Assembly (NCBI GenBank): GCA_038030265.1
Contig: JAWNBC010000008.1
Location: 26,079-90,078, forward strand
DNA length: 64,000 nucleotides
Direction of reading: 5' to 3'
Source of the DNA: Corythucha ciliata
Taxonomy: Eukaryota; Arthropoda; Insecta; Hemiptera; Tingidae
Part shown: positions 34,590-47,628 of the stretch, in pieces
Position numbering within the stretch: position 1 is the stretch's first letter
Layout of the letters: each line of letters opens with the position of its first letter
The notes under the pieces: model-generated
What the model saw: only the letters and a program-made list of their open reading frames with translations
The model's database searches: none
Told to the model about the DNA's origin: nothing
Position numbers and translations under genes: made by a program

Positions 34590-35181
34590 CCCGAAGTAGC
34601 AAAATTCAATGAAATAATATTTCTTAAATGTTTTTCTAGAATATTAAAAAAATATGTTGAATGTCCATTTAAGTAACATTATTTCAATGAACATTAATGA
34701 TGTTTTATCAAGATTAATTCCTCATGTACAGAAAATATTGCGCCATAAACATTGATAAAATATGCCAAAAAAGTTCACAAAAAATATTGTGGCATTATAT
34801 TGAATAGATATATTGGGTTGGAATATCAAAAATATTGGTTCAAACACGTGAAATAAATATTTAGGAGGCAATTATAGGGTGTGATGCAGCAAGGTGTTTG
34901 AAACATGTTCGGATCAGAGTTGCCAAGGGACCAGCCAATAAAATGTAATCATCTTAAATTTTATTGGTAACTCAAACGAACTGTAGAGAGCGGTACGATC
35001 GTTTCAAAATGTCGTCTGAAAGGCATATAAACAGTTGATAAGGCAATAGTTTGGCATGGTAATTTAGCTCAGTTCTCAATTTATGTAATTAATTTATAGA
35101 TTAAACGACTGCTGGCGGGCGAGAAAGTGGACCACAATTATTCGCGCTTAGAGGGAGCCCCCAAAAACCCACTCCGTGTGT

Positions 35182-35343
35182 TGTGTCTCTCAATGTCCAA
35201 ATAACGAGCGGACTCCCAATGTTTCTTTCCATTGTATACCCCCTGAAAAAATTATGGCAAAACCAGGGAAAATAAAATTGAGGATCGGGAAAGAAGTGTC
35301 AAAATTCGTGCGGGTTTCCTCCGAACATTTCCAACTTGCTTAA
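35182..35343 (+). pseudogene. THAP-type zinc finger remnant
   Basis: Fifty-three codons ending in TAA read CVSQCPNNERTPNVSFHCIP ... KFVRVSSEHFQLA. This follows the C-x2-4-C .. VSFH..P.. C-x2-H layout of THAP DNA-binding domains, found in P, IS4EU/ISL2EU and other transposases. The expected Trp is not seen, and the VCSEHF motif has Ser for Cys, so zinc binding is doubtful. There is no own start codon; it may be an internal exon. Confidence 0.6.
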
Positions 35344-35427
35344 TTAGAAGAAAATCAATGTGTCTTTGCAATAACCAGAAACGCGTTTCCCTATCTTCAG
35401 AAGAGTATTTATTCTAAGAAGCCTTCG

Positions 35428-35703
35428 CTAGAAAAGGGGACAGTTTCTGCTTCCACGGGCGTAGGTATACAAATTATATGCTTTCTTATACTGCCTTCCT
35501 GAGCTGTTAATAGTAAAATGTCGTTCGTTTTCAACGGCGGGACCGTGTTGTGGCGGGAAGGAAAAATTTGCCTCCGAACGAAGTAGAGACTTCAACTTCT
35601 GGAGGAGAACAGCTCGCTTAAATCGCTTCAAACGCATCATATAAAGAGTTAGCGGCAAAATAATGACGACTCGAGTAAGCAGCAACTCGATAACATCAAT
35701 CAT
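35428..35703 (-). pseudogene. Second copy of the short conserved frame
   Basis: The 91-codon minus-strand frame (MIDVIELLLTRVVIILPLTL...) matches 18487-18269 over most of its length (differences such as SFPPQ versus SLPPQ) and extends further at both ends. Function is unknown. Confidence 0.4.
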
Positions 35704-36229
35704 TTTCGTGTTTGAAATTTTGGTAAATAATTTTGTCTGATTCCGTCACGCGATTTTATAAAATTGTCATAATATATTCTTAGGTTTTATATTGATTTTA
35801 AGAATATACCCGAAATGTTTGAAAATTTACACCAGTAATTGATTTCACATTAGGTCAGTTTCATCAAGGTGTTTTGAAATTGTTCGGAGCAGATTTTCCC
35901 TGAAACCAGCCTATTGGGGACACAAATCGGAGTGGCTGACATCTAGTGTTATCAGTGAAAAGCTTTAGGAAGCATATAAGACATGATAAATCATTCAGAA
36001 TGTCGTGATTGTTTGGCTTAAAAGGGCATTCTGTGCGCGATAATATGGTAAGATGATTTTTTATTTTTTTAATTAATGTAAGTATTACTCACCGAATAAG
36101 CGTATGACCGTTCATAATTGTTAAAACCTATTATTTCTTAATCTTGTTAACTACTCCAACAGCCATTTCTTAGTCACGGGGAACCCCGGATAGTCATGGT
36201 TTGCTAATTCGCTAATGGCTGACTCGTGG

Positions 36230-37950
36230 TCTCGCGATGCAACGTCCAGACTAAAATTAAGAAAAAAATTGCTGATTCCCGGTACATGGAGGCTATTCTA
36301 CGAAAAAATTGTGAAAATCAACGCAAAAGGTTTTGTGTAAAGTTGAGAAAACACGCTATATAATACTGACAAATAAAAGACGCTTTCAGGTTAAAATTGG
36401 CCAAAAATGGCAAATTTACAACTGAAATGGCGTAAAATCGCCCATTCGCGTATGAAAAAGGGAATAGGATGCTGAATGGACGCAAAATTAGCACAAAACG
36501 CTATTTCACACTGAAATTGGGAAAAATCGCTAATTTGCAGTTTGCAGATAGGAGAGTTATGGAAAAACGTTAATTCGCGGATACAAAATGAACAAAACCA
36601 CTAATTCGCGGCAAAAATTGAAAAAATCACCAATTAGCGCAGCTAAAATTAAGAAAAACGTTAATTTTCAGTTCAAATTGGGGTAAAAGTGCTAATTCTC
36701 AGTTAAAAATGGGAAAAATTGTTAATCTGCAGCTTAAATTGAGTCAAACGCCGATTCTTGGCAAAAATTTACAAAATTCAGTAGATAATGCACGTGTTGC
36801 ATGGAGATGCTACCACGCTGCTAAAATTTAGAAAAAGCGAAAATTCGCTTAAAATTGAGAAACATCAATAATTCACGAATTAAGTGTCGTGAAATTTATA
36901 ATTTAAAAATGATGATTTTTTGACATAAAATGATGGATAGATGTACATTTTTTGGTTTGAAAAAAAAAAATTTACATTTATAATTTAAATTCGTACCTTC
37001 TGAAGGCATTTTTGTGGCTAAAATCAGAAAAATGGCAAATTCATGCATGGCTATAGTACAATATTAAAAATTACGCTCATTCACGGCTAGAACTGAAAAG
37101 AAGCAATAATCTATATCTATAAAAGTTTTATAAAATTGCTAATGCGGTGGTATAATGTGAAAACCCGCTAATTTGCGGGTAACATTAAGAAAATAAAATA
37201 ATCAGCCTGGTCAAAATTAAGAGAAAGGTTAATTTTAAGCCTAAGAATTGAGAAAATTGCTAATTCGCGGCTAAGAATGGAAAAAATCGCCACGCATTGG
37301 CGCCAGACGCCAATTTGTGACTGAAATTGAGAAAATTCGCTAATTCACTGGTTTGAAACGCCACGACACGTCGCCGCTACAATTTTAAAAAAGCGCTAAT
37401 TCGCGGTTGAAATTGAGAAAAATTCTTATTTGCACCGAAAACTGAATATACGAAAATTTGCGGATTCTGAAGGCAGCTTTTCAGGCTGACATTGAAAAAA
37501 AAAAGCCAATTTGTGGCAATAGGTGAAGAAACCGCTAATTCCCGAGTAAACTGAGATTGCGTACATTATGGTGAAACAAAAACATCGTAATTCGTGAAAA
37601 GTCCCCCTATTTTGCGGCTAATACTGAGGAAAACACTAAAGAAAAACGTTAATTTCCAGCTGAAACTGAGAAAAGTGCTAAACCCCCTTTTACCCCTATC
37701 TTTTACCCCTGGTAAAAAGATTAAAAAATCGGAAATATGCTTCTGAAATTGAGGAAAACGTGGATAACTAAGAAACATCGCTCTCAGGATAAAAACGATA
37801 CTTTGCTGCTAAAGTTGAGAAAATGCGCAAATTCATGGCTATGGAAGGGGGTGGGGCAAAACCGCTGATCTGCGGCTGAAATTGAGAAGAACGATACACT
37901 CGGCCAAAATTGAGAAAAGCGCTAATTTGCGGGTAGAGTCCAAAAATCGC
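36230..37950. repeat. Large degenerate ~30-bp repeat array
   Basis: About 1.7 kb of head-to-tail units built on CTAATTCGCGGCTAAAATTGAGAAAA, with period roughly 28-35 bp and substantial drift (TTCACGG, TTTGCGG, GAAATTGAGAAAA variants). AT-rich insertions occur around 36900-37000. No coding potential is evident. Confidence 0.75.
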
Positions 37951-37999
37951 CTTTAACTGAGAGATTGAGGCTATGATGAGGCCAGCAAGATGTCCAGAT

Positions 38000-40270
38000 T
38001 CAAGAGTGTGCTGGCTGGGTGGAATGATGACTAAAATGTGAAATTACCCGCCTGCTCCTTTCAACCTTACGAGATTTCAATCTGATCCTCCCCCCCCCAC
38101 CCCCACAAGACAAATTCCTACTTACGCCACTGGTTTGGGGTTTTGATCTTTGAAACTTTTTTACCGTTTTTCTCAAATTTCAAATTGGCAACCCTAAGCT
38201 CGAGGATATCGCTCGTGTCATAATTGCTTTGAAACTCTTTTTTTTTTCAGAGAATTTCATGCAAAAACTCCTCCAAAAGCTCCATGTAAGGCGCGAAATA
38301 GTACCCGCTGAGTTTTCGAAGTAATATTGGCTCTGAAGATGGAATTGTAATTGGTAATTATTAATTACAAATTACTTCGAAAAAGTGCTTTTAATTACAA
38401 ATTATCAATTACAATGTTGTGTTGTTATCAATTACAAATTACCAATTACTAACTGTAATTGAATTATACGTAATTCAATTACTGCCCAGCCCTGCTATCA
38501 TCCCTCATACATAACAGATGGACCTAGGACAGAGCGAGCGGAAGTTTCTTCGACGGCGTTTCAACGACGCTATTCCTGTAACCGGGATAAGATCATACCA
38601 CACAATAATCCCCTCAGAGCCAGACAGCATAATTTTCAAGAACTTTTCTCTTGACACCACTCACACAACGGTCACCTTTCAAACGTCAAGTTCGTCAAAA
38701 TCCGGAGAGTCGAGTAGAAACTAGGTGAGTCGTCATTGTCTGGAATTTATGAGATTATTTGCATTCCAAATTAAATTCAAATGTACGTTTTCTTTTTTGT
38801 TTTTTCTTTAGAGCCATGAAGCGGAAGGCTGAACGTGGACAGAGCTCCGACACTTGAAGAAGCAATTGAATAGTCTCTGCGGGCCTGAGCAGCTACGACG
38901 GGAAAAGGAAAGACCGTTATTTTTGAAACGCCTGAAACAAAGATGTTCCTACGTAATATTTTGTATACTCTAAAATACAATACATTTTTTATTTCATAAT
39001 TTCAAGCTTGGAGAAACCGCGAGTCAATATTTCGTACCTACCTATAGTTATGAAGACCAGGCACATAACGATGTCCGAAATATCTTCATGGGCTGTCAAT
39101 TGAATTCCAAATTATGATTTCCATTAAGGATCAAAGAGGAGTGAAAAAATAATATTTAATGAAACTATGCCTCGTAGGAGGTCATTTGAAAGATAATGGA
39201 AAGGCAAGTGGTGCCGGAACGCGAATATGGATAGGCAAACAGGCGTTTAAGACTATAAAAATTACTGTAACTTCGATATACAAAAATATCACAAAAAGCC
39301 CTTGTAGGCTGTGTTTCACTAGGTCCTAATGCACATTATAACACCGCGCGAAAAATTCCCGACTTGACCCATTTTGAGAAATTCAAAATTGAACATTTTT
39401 AGTGCGGAAAACGCCCTAAAAATTGTTTAAAAACAATTAACGATTTTCTATGCTAATATTCTTATATTTTACTTATTTCCGAACAAAACAAGAAAGGAGA
39501 AGGAAAATAACTTGATTAGAACCGGAGATATGGTCAAAAACGCTTTTGCAGTCACCACATTTTCGAAAAATGTCCAAAATCGTAAAAACGCCGTAAGTCA
39601 TTGAACAATTTTTGTCTGTCAAAAATACTTTGCGTGGCCTCATTAACCATAAAAGTGAGCCTCCACACCAAAAATGAACGAAATCGGAGGGGTCGACTGC
39701 AAAAGTCCGGTGAGATGAGGTGGAATGACCCATTTGCAAGAAATTCATTTTCACCCTTCTTCTCCTCCATCCGCGTATGATTCAATTCAGAGAGGACGGC
39801 TGGAAATGAACTGCCCTAATGCAGAATTTTGTGCAAATGGGGAAACGCTGTAAAATTGTTTGTCCGCCGTCTATCAAGTGGACATTTTTCAATATCGGTT
39901 CTCTTGACGCTGCGTACGGCTACCGTCCCCTCCTCCTCCCAGTCGTCAAACCACCCAATTCTCAAGGGGGGAGGTCTAGAAAACAAAACACCAACACCAT
40001 TTATCGTTCTTTATTACACGGCTTTATTCTTTAATTACTTTTTCCCAGTCTAATTAAAAAAAAAAAAAAATCGCCTTTTAAACTCTTTCCCCTTCACGAA
40101 TCAACAGCCCTATTCTCACGTGTTTTTTTTTTTCCTCACCTACTTTTAACGCTTTATAAACAAAAAGTCGACAAACGTGTAAAAAAAACAATAACTAGAA
40201 AATACAAAAGCAGTAAACATTTTGAGCTGACAGAACTTAATACGGCGAGCCACAAAAAACAATACGAAAA
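38000..40270. other. Region between repeat array and actin 3' end, no gene supported
   Basis: It includes a C-run near 38090, an AATTAC-rich low-complexity tract at about 38345-38475, and a 68-codon frame at 38518-38724 starting MDLGQSERKFLRRRF followed by a possible donor at 38724. That frame resembles no known family and its continuation could not be shown. Confidence 0.4.
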
Positions 40271-40291
40271 TACTATGGAATGCAAAGTGTC

Positions 40292-40297
40292 TTTATT
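40292..40297 (-). terminator. Actin polyadenylation signal
   Basis: TTTATT on the plus strand reads AATAAA on the minus strand, about 300 bp past the actin stop; further AATAAA motifs occur near 40008-40028. Confidence 0.55.
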
Positions 40298-40596
40298 TTG
40301 TTTTTTTAAATAATTATAATAATAATTATAAAATATGCTTAAAACGAATAATAATTGTAGTTATCATTCGAAGGAATGAAAACATTGCTGGAGGGGGAAG
40401 GGTTGCTTTTTTATCGAAATGCAAATTGGCGGAATGTATAGTTTGAACGAATTTAACGACAGAACTTCGCCAAAAAAAAAAATATTTATACATAAATACA
40501 GCCGAAAAAATAGGAAAAGTAAGAAGTAAATAAATGCAGGAGTGGGGGGAGAAGGAAAAAAAAATATGTTTTGTTTTGGGGAGGGAAGGATAGCGC

Positions 40597-42486
<1,890 letters not shown>

Positions 42487-43108
42487 TTAATTTAACGATT
42501 TATAGAAAAAATGTAAAAAGGCCGCGAGGGACGGTCGTTTGAGCTAAAAAAGAGAAAAAAAACACCAAAATTATTTTCTCGCGAAATTAAAAGCTCCCAA
42601 AATTATTTGACCGTAATATTATGTTAAGCCAAGTGCTCAAAAGTGTGTTGGGCGTTTCTACGAAGTAAATTTAATGTTTAAAAGATTTGTTTTCCTTAAA
42701 ATTGAAGCACAAACTGAAGAAATGAATTTTGAAACAAAGGCGAGGCACACTGTGATGCAGCGTCGCATAGAAACGTATCCATTGAGCACTTCGTTTAAGT
42801 TCACGGAACACACACTTTGTATAATCGAAAAAAGAAAAAAAAAACAACACTATAATATGCACTGAAATTCACTTACAATAATTTAATAAAAATAAATAAA
42901 TAAATAATGCACTAATTAAATGCGATCGAAATCACAACTGACGAACAGTGTGGAATGCACGGCGATGATATAGCTGGCCCCCCCGTGAAAGGGTGCCTGT
43001 AGTGGGGGAATGGAGAGGGGAAAATACGGTGAGGCGAGACCCCGCGGACCCCACCGCTACCACTCTTGAAGAAAATGATGTCTCCCCAATGAGGGGGATA
43101 CCGTTTGA

Positions 43109-43118
43109 CCAAATATGG
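43109..43118. promoter_or_regulatory. CArG box, proximal
   Basis: CCAAATATGG is a perfect CC(A/T)6GG serum-response-factor site, about 640 bp upstream of the actin start codon and inside the presumed 5' UTR intron. Confidence 0.55.
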
Positions 43119-43602
43119 TCAACATAATTTTATTTTATTTAATACGATATAAAAAAAAAGGGGGTGTCCTCGACGGAGGGGTTGAAAAGTAGGGGAAGAT
43201 GCCCCGAATTCGCTCTGGGAAAATGCAAAAAGGAAAAACTTCTGTTGACGCAAAACGTTCCCGGACTGAAGCGGGTCGGAAGCGTCCACAGGGCGGCGCC
43301 CCCCAGCATCTTCATTTTTTTCAAAGAGTTATTCTCGAACTTGAATAAGTATTTTTAGTCGGTTCATTCAATAGGTGAAACTAAAATTAGATTGCATTTT
43401 ACTCCCAAGAGCTATAAAAAAAGTTTTACCCCTCGATTCGTCCGTTAGCAGTGTCTCAAAGATGGAATTCTTGGCTACGTTACAACTAGCTGGGCCGGGG
43501 GGCATGACCCAGTCGGTTTTTTAAAACTTTATTTTGACTAATAAACACGTTTTGGTTTAGTTAGTAACAAGTTTTAATTAAATAAAAGACAAGAAAACTC
43601 AC

Positions 43603-43900
43603 CTTTCCACAGAATAATAGACTGGTAAAAGAAGAAATCGAGAACTCAAGCGTCGACTTCGCACCGCAGACAAAAAGTGACGTTACACTGAGGGGGATTG
43701 AGCCATTCGGTTTCCCACAGCCCGAAATGGACTCGCCCAGTCCCACCCGTCAACGGGTGCGTACCCTTGTTCTCGAGTCCTTCAGTTTTCCAGTTTTATC
43801 CCTGAAAACCCCAAAGGTACTACAGTGGGAACCCTTTAGGGCGTCGTCCTATTTTCAAAAATTTGAAAACTTGGTTTTTTTTCGTCGAAATCTCATCGAA
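43603..43900 (-). promoter_or_regulatory. Possible untranslated first exon of actin
   Basis: On the minus strand TGGAAAG/GTGAGTTTTC is a strong donor at 43603/43602. No coding frame precedes it, and actin genes commonly have a non-coding first exon. The transcription start and upper boundary are not determined; 43900 is approximate. The acceptor upstream of the ATG at 42471 was not identified. Confidence 0.35.
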
Positions 43901-44020
43901 AACATTCCAAACGAGTCATCAAGCCGGTACGGTCAATCCCCCACGTTCCCCTTTACATAATGGACTCGCCCGATACTTTTTCCCCCCTCCAGACACCAAG
44001 CGTAGAGCCGCTACTCTTTA

Positions 44021-44059
44021 CCTTATATGGGCATAAAACGAACGTAGCCACGTGATTGG
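44021..44059 (-). promoter_or_regulatory. Actin promoter module: CArG, E-box and CCAAT
   Basis: CCTTATATGG at 44021-44030 is a perfect CArG box. CACGTG at 44049-44054 is an E-box. ATTGG at 44055-44059 is CCAAT on the minus strand. On that strand the order CCAAT, then CArG about 25 bp downstream, is the arrangement known for cytoplasmic actin promoters. Perfect 12-bp inverted repeats (43999-44010, 44071-44082) frame the module. Confidence 0.55.
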
Positions 44060-44082
44060 TCGATTGTAGCCGGCTCTACGCT

Positions 44083-45216
44083 GGAAACCCCGTCTTTCCA
44101 TGTTCCTTTTTTATTCCGTTCCGTCCGTTCCTCTTCGTCATCAAAGTCAAACATTTTTTTTATTATTATTTTTCAGAACTCATTTTCATTTGAACAATTT
44201 TTCGCCAGCATTTTTGATTTTTGTGCGGCGTGAGGGTGTGGTCATAAATTTTTGTATTCCACAGGGTAACGGTCGTCTTTTCCGAAACATTCAAGAAAAA
44301 ATTTAATCAAGTTCGACCCCCGGCCAGTTGTTAGTTGACATGCTGGGAAAATTAATTTTCCCACGAATTTTGTCGGCCGATTTTTGTCTTTTTTTTTATG
44401 TAAATCTCAAGGAGCGGATATTTCAATGCCACGAATTCGAATTTTTTTTCCGTATTTATTAATTGATTTTGACTGTCCCTATACTAAATATCTCTAAAAA
44501 TCTTCCTCTCGCTTCTATTTTTGGTGACAGTCCAAACAACAGGTAAAAAGGCAGTGAAAGGGAAATCTGGCGGTGTCAAAACAGACGGCATAAAAATATT
44601 GATTTGTGTTCCGTAGTAATCCGTCCTGTTTCCACCCCTCCCGACAATCATTACCAGCGCTCAAATTATTTTTGTATTTTTAAGAAGCACATCAACATTC
44701 AATACCTGGACGAAATTTCGAAGGTGCAACTTGACCCAGGTCAACTAACTTTTCTTCTCTCTTCTCTCTCTCTCTCTCTCTTCCCCCCCCCCTCCCACCA
44801 ATGGCTCACACCGGTGATTGTCCCATCCCAATGAACTCTCTTCTTCCTTTCTTTCTTTTCTTTCAGAACTTCGCTCCTCACTATATGAGTAGTGCTTCTC
44901 AGCCGTTGTTAACTGTTTTTCCTGGAAGAAATCCCGGAGTTGAGAGTATGGTCAACTCACGCCTAAATGGAAGTTTTTTTTTTTTCTTTTTTATACAACT
45001 TCAACACCATAGTCCAGTCAAGGAACGTATTCTAGACTGCAATAATTCATAAAGAATTTTTCTCTTTGGGAATGTGTTCGGAGGTGGCCTGGGGTCACCA
45101 GTGGCGGCGGAAGTATTTTGGTTCAGGGGGGGCGAAAATTAAGGCGCTTCCCCCCTTCCCTTCCCCACCATACCCTACACTACCATGACTTCCTTAGTTT
45201 TCATCAATAGAAGGTG
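44083..45216. other. Intergenic, no gene supported
   Basis: Contains a CT-rich microsatellite (about 44755-44795) and several short frames with plausible splice borders (for example 44685-44739 and 44879 onward), but no combination gives a recognisable protein. CAGTGGCGGCGGAAG near 45102 resembles a transposon terminus. Confidence 0.35.
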
Positions 45217-45276
45217 AAGTGTAGTGTAGTTCTCAATTTTAAGTAAATAGAGGAGGCAAGGTATTGTATGGAGGTG
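45217..45276. repeat. 60-bp flanking duplicate, left
   Basis: The 60 bases from AAGTGTAGTG to TGGAGGTG are repeated at 53415-53474 immediately after the other LTR. Confidence 0.9.
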
Positions 45277-45385
45277 ATGAAGATTCCTCTCCACTTTTCT
45301 TATTAATTCATCTCCCATTCATCTGTTTTTTTCTTATTCTATTTTGTCGATTAAAGCCTTAACTTTCGAGGTCTAATTTATAACA
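45275..45385 (+). repeat. 5' LTR (111 bp)
   Basis: It matches 53301-53413 except that it lacks the first two bases (TG of TGTGATGAAG), which merge with the flanking GAGGTG. It ends TTATAACA. No TATA box is obvious, which fits its small size. Confidence 0.9.
45334..45355 (+). other. LTR segment complementary to the primer site
   Basis: Twenty-two bases starting TTATTCTATT and ending CGATTAAA are the exact reverse complement of 45387-45408. In Tf1-type elements the matching segment lies at the 5' end of the RNA, so transcription may start at or near 45334. That start is inference. Confidence 0.75.
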
Positions 45386-45386
45386 A

Positions 45387-45408
45387 TTTAATCGACAAAA
45401 TAGAATAA
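45387..45408 (+). other. Putative self-priming primer binding site
   Basis: It begins one base after the LTR end, reads TTTAATCGAC...AGAATAA, and its last base is the A of the gag ATG. It does not start with TGG and matches no tRNA 3' end. It pairs perfectly with 45334-45355, leaving a 31-nt loop. Confidence 0.75.
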
Positions 45409-46223
45409 TGGAAAAGGTTCTACGTCCAGAACGTTTCAAAGCCAATCCTGATGCACCCTCAGCTCAACGGGAGTGGACACACTGGTTGCGTACATTCGAA
45501 AATTATCTGGCCAAGACCGAAATTCAAGCTGGGGATAAACTAGCGGTGCTCTCGAACTACCTCTCTTGTGACGTGTTCGAGCTCATTGTCGACTGCACTT
45601 CATACGCTTCAGCTTTGGAAATTCTGCAAGCTGTTTACGTTAAAAAGAAAAATGAGATATTCGCCAGGCATCAACTAGCTACTCGAAAACAACTGCCAAG
45701 TGAGACTATCGATCAGTACGTCGCAGCACTCACGATACTAAGCAAGGACTGCTCTTTCAAAGCTGTGTCCACGGAACAAAACACCGCTGACCACATACGA
45801 GACGCGTTCATTGCTGGTCTACTTTCTCCTAACATCCGTCAGCGTCTTCTAGAAAATAAAACTCTCGAGCTATCGCAAGCTATCGAACAAGCTCGTTCCA
45901 TAGAAATTGCCGTGAAAAATTCTCAAACCTACGACCATTATCAAAGTCAGCAGTCTGTACATTCCAAGTCTATTTCGGAGAATAGTATAGATAATCAATG
46001 TAACGCCACACGTCCTGAATTCAAAAAATGCTACTTTTGTGGAGGCTATATGCATCCTCGGTCAACCTGTCCTGCAAGGGATAAAGTTTGCGCAAACTGT
46101 CAAAAAATCGGGCACTGGGCCAAAGTCTGTCGTTCCAAAAAGTCGTCAAAGACTGCCGCTGCTCTTGCTGATTCGTCAACTTCTGCTACAAGTGAAGAAA
46201 CACAATTTATTTCCAGTATATTA
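45408..46223 (+). CDS. Gag of the self-primed gypsy element
   Basis: The frame starts MEKVLRPERFKANPDAPSAQ at an ATG that overlaps the primer site. It has a Ty3-like capsid (REWTHWLRTFENYLAKTE, LATRKQLPSETIDQYVAAL, IRDAFIAGLLSPNIRQRLLE) and two CCHC knuckles: CYFCGGYMHPRSTC and CANCQKIGHWAKVC. It is open up to FISSIL at 46223. There the inserted transposon adds PK and a stop. About 272 element-encoded codons are intact. Confidence 0.9.
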
Positions 46224-47483
46224 CCCAAGTAGCAAAAACACGTGAAATTTACGTTAATTTTTGGTGTTGGCCGTGAAAATTACGTATTATTCGTTATTTG
46301 CACGAAATATTAACGTGAATTAATGAACGTAAATTAAACGAGTGCGTAATTCACGTGAATTTAACGTCAAATCTTGGTAAAATAACGCACGTGCGTTTTT
46401 TAACGTTAATTTGACGATAATATTTTAGCGGTTATTTCACGTAAATTTATTTTCACTTAATTTTACGTTAAGTTTTGGTAAAATATGGCACGTGTGAATT
46501 TTAACGTTAATTTGACGATAATATTTTTGTGGTTATTGCACCTGTATGTATTTTCCCAGAATTTAACGTAAATTTCTGGTGAAATACCAACACGTGCGCA
46601 TTTTTACATCAATTTGACGATAACTTTTTGACGGTTTTTGCACGTACATGTATTTTCCCTCAGTTAACAGGAATTTTCTGTTTTCAAAAATGCGGGTGCA
46701 GTACATTCTAATTATTTACACGCTCAGTCTTAACTACGATCAACGACTAATCATGATTAACTACGTAAACAATTTCATCAGAATTCATATGGGTCGCTAT
46801 TGACACCTAATCACGATCAATTTTAAGCGTGATCAATTTTCATGGTGAAAATGGGCCAAACATTCTATCCAATCATTTATATTTTCCTCAAAATCGTTTG
46901 CCCAAGTCGAGTGATATTCAGCGTTTTTCAAATGTAATCCCTCAATATCCATTCCCCTTAATTCTTTTTTGAGAAATTTCTCGCGGTGAATGCAGACGTG
47001 TGTTACATACAATTATTGAACCGAATTCTGAAGCGCCAGCAGATATAACATGGATTTCTCGATCTTTTCAAACATTTGTCCCCTGCTCCCCACCAACCTT
47101 AAACCTTTCTGAAAATATAAATAGTACTTGATGGCCTTTATTTTGAATTCTCTGGCAGAATTTTGAAGCACAAGGATAATCAAGTGGCATTAATTTGTGA
47201 GAAGGGCAAATGGGTAGTGGTGGCACTCCACGTGCGCTGGACACGTGCTTTCCCTTCTACCTTTTGATTCTTCTACATCTGCTCCGTTTCCCTCTTGTTC
47301 CCTTCCCCTGGGCTTTCCCAGATCGCATGGAACGTTTGCCGGACGAACAGAACGTTAAGGAATCCGACGTTCCAGACGTTAATTTCTGATTCAACTTGAA
47401 TAATTCTCTTTTCGTCACAATGGAACTTTAGAAAGCTGAACGCTCCGAACGAAGTGGAATAATGAGGAATTTGCATAGGTCTG

Positions 47484-47628
47484 GGGGCCTATTCTCTAAC
47501 TTCGAAGCAATAGCTTTTTCGCAGTCATATGTTTATTTCATTAATTTTCTTCAAACAAATGAATGAAATAGACACATCAACACATGGCTGGCGAAAAAAA
47601 TATTGCTTGTTGTTAGAGAATAGGCCCC
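47484..47628. mobile_element. 145-bp hairpin MITE with CTG duplication
   Basis: The termini GGGGCCTATTCTCTAAC and GTTAGAGAATAGGCCCC are perfect inverted repeats flanked by CTG on each side (47481-47483, 47629-47631). Related sequence occurs at 63197-63310, and a terminus-like fragment near 15057. It is nested in the 46224-50467 element. The 3-bp duplication suggests a PIF/Harbinger-type mobiliser. Confidence 0.75.

Larger units (their letters stand above)
34590..35915. mobile_element. THAP-bearing transposon fragment of the CCCAAGT family
   Basis: The left terminus CCCGAAGTAGCAAAATTC and the following 270 bp are the reverse complement of the right end of the 17306-19099 element. The stretch about 35476-35915 repeats 18260-18722 directly. 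A THAP-like zinc-finger frame lies in the middle. No matching right terminus was found after 35915, so the copy is probably truncated or its end has diverged. It cuts the plus-strand Mag-like integrase. Confidence 0.75.

Noticed and set aside
38518..38724. 68-codon frame MDLGQSERKFL... as a gene
   Set aside because: No homology recognised; the downstream exon candidate near 38813 gives only a few codons. Likely chance.
39473..39785. Overlapping minus-strand frames near 39.6 kb
   Set aside because: No domain features, low-complexity composition, and no splice context.
44685..44975. Plus-strand exons divergent from actin
   Set aside because: Splice-like borders exist, but no continuous protein with recognisable features results.
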